Part shown: positions 60,073-64,000 of the stretch, in pieces
Layout: every line of letters starts with the position of its first letter
Numbering within the stretch: position 1 is the first letter of the stretch
Source of the DNA: Mesorhizobium sp. M3A.F.Ca.ET.080.04.2.1
GTDB taxonomy: Bacteria; Pseudomonadota; Alphaproteobacteria; Rhizobiales; Rhizobiaceae
Length of the DNA: 64,000 nt
Direction: 5' to 3'
Assembly: GCF_003952525.1 (NCBI RefSeq)
Contig: NZ_CP034451.1
Span: 1,426,001-1,490,000 of the forward strand
Notes under the pieces: model-generated
What the model saw: the letters and a program-made list of their open reading frames with translations, nothing else
Told to the model about the DNA's origin: nothing
The model's database searches: none
Program-made: the position numbers and the translations under genes

Positions 60073-61125
60073 ATGAGTAGGGTCGTCAAGCTCAATCCTG
60101 GAGTCAACCGCAGGAGCGCCGGACGTGGCCGCGCCCTGGTCGCCGGCGGCGCCGGATTTCTAGGATCGCATCTTTGCGAAAGGCTGCTGCGCGACGGCTA
60201 TGAAGTCGTCGTTCTCGACAACTTCCACACCGGCAAGCGATATAATCTCAGCGGCATACAGCGCGATCCGTCCTTCACCTGCATCAAGCACGACATCGTC
60301 GATGCGCTGCCGATGGATCTCGAAGTCAACGAGATCTACAACCTCGCCTGCCCGGCCTCTCCGCCGCACTATCAGGCCGATCCGATCCACACGTTCAAGA
60401 CCAGTGTGCTCGGCTCGATCAACCTTCTTGAACTCGCCCGTCGCAACAACGCCAAGATCTTCCAGGCATCGACGTCCGAGGTCTATGGCGATCCGCTGGT
60501 TCATCCGCAGCCCGAAGCCTATTTCGGCAACGTCAACACGCACGGTCCGCGCTCCTGCTACGACGAGGGCAAGCGTTCGGCCGAGACGCTGTTCTTCGAC
60601 TACTCGCGGACATACGGCATCGATGTCCGCGTCGCGCGCATCTTCAACACCTACGGTCCGCGCATGCAGCCGGACGACGGCCGCGTCGTGTCGAACTTCA
60701 TCGTCCAGGCGCTGCGCGGCGAGGACATCACCGTCTATGGCAGCGGCCAGCAGACGCGCTCCTTCTGCTTTGTCGACGACCTGATCGAGGGCTTCATCCG
60801 GCTGGTGAACGTGCCCGCGGCGCCGCAGCATCCGGTCAATCTCGGCAATCCGGTCGAGTTCACCATCATGGAACTGGCCGAGATGGTCATCGACTACACC
60901 AACTCGCGCTCGAGGATCGTGCATCGACCGCTGCCGATCGACGATCCCCGGCAGCGCAAGCCCGACATTTCCGTCGCCAGGCAGCATCTCGGCTGGGAGC
61001 CGAAGGTCGCGCTCGCCGAAGGGCTCGCCCATACCACAGCCTATTTCGACGCCTTGCTCGGCAGCCGCCAGTTCGTTGCGGCACGCAGCCGCGGCCGCGC
61101 CGCCAAAGAGGCCGTCATGTCATGA
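60073..61125 (+). CDS. UDP-glucuronate decarboxylase (UDP-xylose synthase)
   Basis: A 350-residue extended [21 protein letters not shown] binds [22 protein letters not shown] and [20 protein letters not shown] are UXS signatures, and YDEGKR (about 176-181) holds the catalytic Tyr and Lys. It makes UDP-xylose from UDP-glucuronate. AGGGGGCGTT precedes the ATG at 60073; an earlier in-frame ATG (60045) is weaker. It overlaps galE (ATGA). First gene of the polysaccharide cluster. Confidence 0.92.
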   Translation: MSRVVKLNPGVNRRSAGRGRALVAGGAGFLGSHLCERLLRDGYEVVVLDNFHTGKRYNLSGIQRDPSFTCIKHDIVDALPMDLEVNEIYNLACPASPPHYQADPIHTFKTSVLGSINLLELARRNNAKIFQASTSEVYGDPLVHPQPEAYFGNVNTHGPRSCYDEGKRSAETLFFDYSRTYGIDVRVARIFNTYGPRMQPDDGRVVSNFIVQALRGEDITVYGSGQQTRSFCFVDDLIEGFIRLVNVPAAPQHPVNLGNPVEFTIMELAEMVIDYTNSRSRIVHRPLPIDDPRQRKPDISVARQHLGWEPKVALAEGLAHTTAYFDALLGSRQFVAARSRGRAAKEAVMS

Positions 61126-62261
61126 CACGGCGTCGGATCCTGGTGACAGGTGGGGCCGGTTTCATCGGCAGCCATACCTGCAAGCAGCTTTCGGCGGCGG
61201 GCTACCTGCCGGTGGTCTACGACAATCTGAGCCGCGGCAACGAGAAGGCGGTTGCCTGGGGACCGCTCGTGGTCGGCGACATTCGCGACAAACGCACGCT
61301 GCAGCGGGCGATCGCCGCCCATCGGCCGCAGGCGATCATCCATTTCGCCGCGCTCGCCTATGTCGGCGAGTCGGTCAGCGGGCCGGCGGATTACTATTCG
61401 ACCAATGTCGCCGGCACGGCCACGGTGCTGGACGCGGCGCGGGCAAACGGCATCGACAAGATCATCTTCTCCTCCAGCTGCGCGACCTATGGCGTTCCCG
61501 AGACGCTGCCGGTCAGCGAAACCGCCTCGCAAAACCCGATCAGCCCCTACGGCCGCAGCAAGCTGATGGGGGAGCAGATCATCAAGGACTACGCCTCCGC
61601 CTATGGAACCAGATACGCGATCCTTCGCTATTTCAACGCCTGCGGCGCCGACCCGGACGGCGAGCTTGGCGAGTGGCACGAGCCTGAAACCCACCTCATC
61701 CCCAGGGTGCTGATGGCCGCGTCCGGCATGATCGATGCGGTCGAAGTCTTCGGCACCGACTACGACACGGCGGACGGCACCTGCGTTCGCGATTACATTC
61801 ATGTCGGTGACCTCGCCCGCGCGCATGTCAAGGCGCTGATGCATCTGCAGGCCGGCGGCGAGAACCTGTCGGTCAATCTCGGTAGCGGCCGGGGCATCTC
61901 GGTCAACGAGATTCTCGAGGCGGTGACCCGGGTGACGTCGCGTCCCGTCCCGGTCGCATACAAGGCGCGCCGGCCCGGCGATCCGGCCGAACTCTACGCC
62001 GATCCGACCAGGGCGCGCGAGCAGCTGGGCTTCGTGGCGGAGCTTTCCGACATCGACACCATCGTCAGCACGGCCGCGCCCTTCTTCGGGCTCGTGCCGG
62101 CAAGACCGGCGGCTGCCATCTCCGTTCCGATCGCCGCCCCGGCCGCAGAAGAAGATTGCGTGGCGTCCGCAACCGTCGCCAACGAACAAAGCCAGCATGC
62201 AAGGCTGGCAGCCGTCCCCGTTAGTAATGCGTCGGGGCTGGGGCTCGCTGAGCTTGGATGA
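61122..62261 (+). CDS. galE: UDP-glucose 4-epimerase
   Basis: A 379-residue Gal[18 protein letters not shown] at the N-terminus, SSSCATYG and [10 protein letters not shown] with the catalytic Tyr and Lys near residues 143-147, and [23 protein letters not shown]. It interconverts UDP-glucose and UDP-galactose. Residues after about 335 are an Ala-rich low-complexity extension not needed for the fold. It starts inside the UXS stop codon. Confidence 0.93.
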   Translation: MTRRRILVTGGAGFIGSHTCKQLSAAGYLPVVYDNLSRGNEKAVAWGPLVVGDIRDKRTLQRAIAAHRPQAIIHFAALAYVGESVSGPADYYSTNVAGTATVLDAARANGIDKIIFSSSCATYGVPETLPVSETASQNPISPYGRSKLMGEQIIKDYASAYGTRYAILRYFNACGADPDGELGEWHEPETHLIPRVLMAASGMIDAVEVFGTDYDTADGTCVRDYIHVGDLARAHVKALMHLQAGGENLSVNLGSGRGISVNEILEAVTRVTSRPVPVAYKARRPGDPAELYADPTRAREQLGFVAELSDIDTIVSTAAPFFGLVPARPAAAISVPIAAPAAEEDCVASATVANEQSQHARLAAVPVSNASGLGLAELG

Positions 62262-62700
62262 GGGCTCTCTCAGCGAGCCTCCCAACCGCCGTCGGCGCGC
62301 TCGCCGCACCACCCGACGCGGTGGCTGACGAGCCGGCCGCGCAGGCGGCGCCGCAATGCGGGGCGCCGCGACGATGACATGGCGGAGGATGCGTTTGGAA
62401 ACCGCGCCGCCGCCGTACCGCCGCGACCGCGGGCCAAAGAGTGGCGTCAACCTTCCGCTTGCCGTCTGGACGGGCTCGCCCGGGATCGCATCCCAATCGA
62501 AGCGGCCCGCTTGTTCGACAAGCCTGAACCAAGCTTGTGGATTCGCAAACGCCGGTGGTCTATAGGATCAGCCGCGTTTCGGCGGTCCCGCCTCCTGCCC
62601 TGCGAGAACGGCAGGGCAAACGCCGGCGATCCGCGGCCGCACGAGCTTCGCAGTCGAAGCAGCATCCGGAACGCGGCGATGGACGCCATCGGAGAATTGG
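62262..62700. other. Intergenic stretch, no gene seen
   Basis: 439 bases. Frames here are shadows of the next gene or unrelated. No clear promoter or terminator; the cluster may still be one transcript. Confidence 0.45.
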
Positions 62701-63612
62701 TTGAAGCGAGCAGTCTCGATAATCGTCACTCTGGCGCTGCTGGCATGGCTTGCCGGCGACTCGCGCTGGAAGATGGTCGGCGATGCGTTCGCCAGCATCA
62801 CGCCGGGCGCCTTCGCGGCGGTGGCGCTGGCGCTGTTCGTCACCTATGTGCTGCGCGCGCTGCGCGTCTGCGACGAGTTCCGCGACGAGGTGGGTGGGCG
62901 CTTCGGCGCCTGCCTGCGTGTCATCCTGGTCCACAACGCCATGATCAATGTGGTGCCGTTCCGCGGCGGCGAGACCGCCTTTCCGCTGCTCTTGCGCCAG
63001 GTGTTCGGCATTTCGATCGTGCGCGCCAGCGCCTCGCTCTTGTGGTTCAGGCTGCAGGACGCCTTCGTCGTCGGCGTGCTTGCCTGCCTGGTGTGGCCAA
63101 GCCTGCATCCGGCGCTGAGGACCGCGGGCATCGCCGCGCTGATTGCCGTCGCCTGGTACCTGCCGCGCTGGGCGCGCGCGCCGCATGACTGGGCTGGACG
63201 CGGCCAGATCGTCTCGAAGCTCGGCAAGCTGCGCGACATCTTCACCGAAGCGACGGGGCGTTCCCGCTACGGCTGGTGGTGGACGGTGGCCAATTGGGCG
63301 CTGAAGCTCGCCGTGCAAGGTTGGCTGCTCGCCATGCTGCTCGGCACCTCCTTCCAGACCGCCTTTCCCGGCGCGGTCGGCGCCGAGGCCGCCGCCATCC
63401 TGCCCGTGCAGGGCGTCGCCGGTTTCGGCACCTACGAGGCGGGTGCCGCCGCGGCGCTGGTCTATTCCGGCATCGCGGTGAAGGACGGCCTGCAGGCCGC
63501 GCTCGCGCTGCACCTCTTCATTCTTTGCTCGGCCGTTGCAACCGGAGCGATCGCCTGGCTGTTTCCCTCGAAACCGACGCTGCCCGAGACCACGGGAGCC
63601 GCAAGGAAATGA
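62701..63612 (+). CDS. LPG-synthase-type transmembrane protein
   Basis: A 303-residue protein with about eight membrane segments of the lysylphosphatidylglycerol synthase TM/UPF0104 family: LFVTYVLRALRVCDEF and VILVHNAMINVVPFRGGETAFPLLLRQVFG carry the conserved Asn and RGGE, and PVQGVAGFGTYEAGA is typical. TTG at 62701 is the start, with GGAGA just before. The soluble aminoacyl-transfer domain is absent, so it is a flippase- or anchor-like member, often found with GT2 genes. It overlaps the next gene by ATGA. Confidence 0.85.
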   Translation: MKRAVSIIVTLALLAWLAGDSRWKMVGDAFASITPGAFAAVALALFVTYVLRALRVCDEFRDEVGGRFGACLRVILVHNAMINVVPFRGGETAFPLLLRQVFGISIVRASASLLWFRLQDAFVVGVLACLVWPSLHPALRTAGIAALIAVAWYLPRWARAPHDWAGRGQIVSKLGKLRDIFTEATGRSRYGWWWTVANWALKLAVQGWLLAMLLGTSFQTAFPGAVGAEAAAILPVQGVAGFGTYEAGAAAALVYSGIAVKDGLQAALALHLFILCSAVATGAIAWLFPSKPTLPETTGAARK

Positions 63613-64000
63613 CCGCCATGAACGTGCTTCCCATCCCTGCCGCGGGCCTGCCCGAAGGCGCCGTCATGCCGGAGCACAGGCTCTCCATCGTCATTCCGAT
63701 GTACAACGAGGCCGACAATGTCGAGCCGCTGCTGGTGCGCATCCACCAGGCGCTGGAAGGCTACAGCCAGCCCTGGGAGGTGGTGCTGGTCGACGACGGC
63801 AGCACCGACGCGACGCCCGCCGAAATACGCAGGCTCGCCGCCCAATACGGCCCGCACGTGCATGGCGTGGAACTGGTGCGCAACTACAAGCAGACCGCCG
63901 CCATGCAGGCTGGGCTCGATGCGGCGCGCGGCGACGTGATCGCGACGCTCGACGGCGACCTGCAGAACGATCCGTTCGACATACCGCGCATGGTGTATCG
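63609..64000 (+). CDS. Family 2 glycosyltransferase (partial, runs off the end)
   Basis: 130 residues are visible. After about 20 linker residues comes LSIVIPMYNEADNVEPLLVR, then VVLVDDGSTDAT with the nucleotide-sugar Asp residues, QAGLDAARGDVIATLDGDLQNDP with the DGDLQNDP motif of polyprenyl-phosphate-type GT2 enzymes. The ATG at 63609 lies in the stop of the previous gene. This motif suggests a lipid-linked sugar transferase (Dpm/ArnC-like). The C-terminus is outside the window. Confidence 0.9.
   Translation, partial: MTAMNVLPIPAAGLPEGAVMPEHRLSIVIPMYNEADNVEPLLVRIHQALEGYSQPWEVVLVDDGSTDATPAEIRRLAAQYGPHVHGVELVRNYKQTAAMQAGLDAARGDVIATLDGDLQNDPFDIPRMVY

Overview
The window is 64 kb of GC-rich (roughly 60-65%) alphaproteobacterial chromosome, most likely Mesorhizobium or a close relative in the Phyllobacteriaceae. 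The reasons are the gene order SDR-uvrC-pgsA-moaD-moaE and hdaA / AI-2E exporter / CDP-alcohol phosphatidyltransferase / purM-purN, the MucR/Ros and NolR-like regulators, several small rhizobial families (three DUF982 proteins, a tandem pair resembling DUF680, two Omp25-like barrels), and many copies of a palindromic intergenic repeat with CTCCCC..GGGGGAG hairpin ends. No phage, plasmid, IS transposase, CRISPR array or defence island is visible; the region is mainly housekeeping with small accessory pockets.

Layout. 1-2.9 kb: a polyamine-type ABC importer (binding protein plus two permeases; ATPase probably just upstream). 3.2-7.3 kb: a NolR-like ArsR regulator and a pocket of very small genes, including two DUF982 genes, a 32-residue RiPP-precursor-like peptide and a hexapeptide acyltransferase. 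7.5-12.4 kb: tRNA-Arg(TCT), an NDUFS4-like complex I accessory protein, an unusual FMN-reductase/SnoaL-like fusion, a flavin monooxygenase, a GSP26-like protein, tRNA-Pro(TGG) and an outer-membrane barrel. 13-18.5 kb: hdaA, AI-2E exporter, phospholipid synthase, purM-purN, sixA. 18.7-25.6 kb: two small secreted paralogues, a TctD/TctE-type two-component system converging on an NMT1/SsuABC-type importer, and dapB. 25.7-31 kb: a large inverted repeat, a molybdopterin oxidoreductase, an ABC-F ATPase and MucR. 31-34.5 kb: a DMT transporter carrying an in-frame palindromic repeat, a 2OG-Fe(II) oxygenase-like protein and a divergent LysR regulator. 35-41.4 kb: a UvrD-like helicase, small genes, a diguanylate cyclase, DinB and GST proteins. 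41.7-43.9 kb: ndk and a fluoride-export operon (crcB-crcB-DUF190) behind a clear fluoride riboswitch. 44-50 kb: moaE, moaD, pgsA, uvrC, SDR and a second barrel. 50-59.3 kb: small enzymes (GFA, TfoX-like, GST, DinB, VOC, DoxX), a histone-H1-like protein, two TetR regulators, an AraC regulator with an apparent frameshift, rlmJ, and a TetR-controlled exported AhpD-like protein. 60-64 kb: start of a cell-surface polysaccharide or glycolipid cluster (UDP-xylose synthase, GalE, LPG-synthase-type membrane protein, GT2), running off the end.

The strongest regulatory findings are the fluoride riboswitch at 43.75-43.81 kb and the tandem TetR operators at 58.68-58.73 kb. The most unusual structural finding is the roughly 190-bp palindromic element that inserts about 64 codons in frame into the DMT transporter; another repeat copy supplies the last codons and stop of a small membrane protein at 41.2 kb. 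I found no multi-gene system that I could call wholly new.
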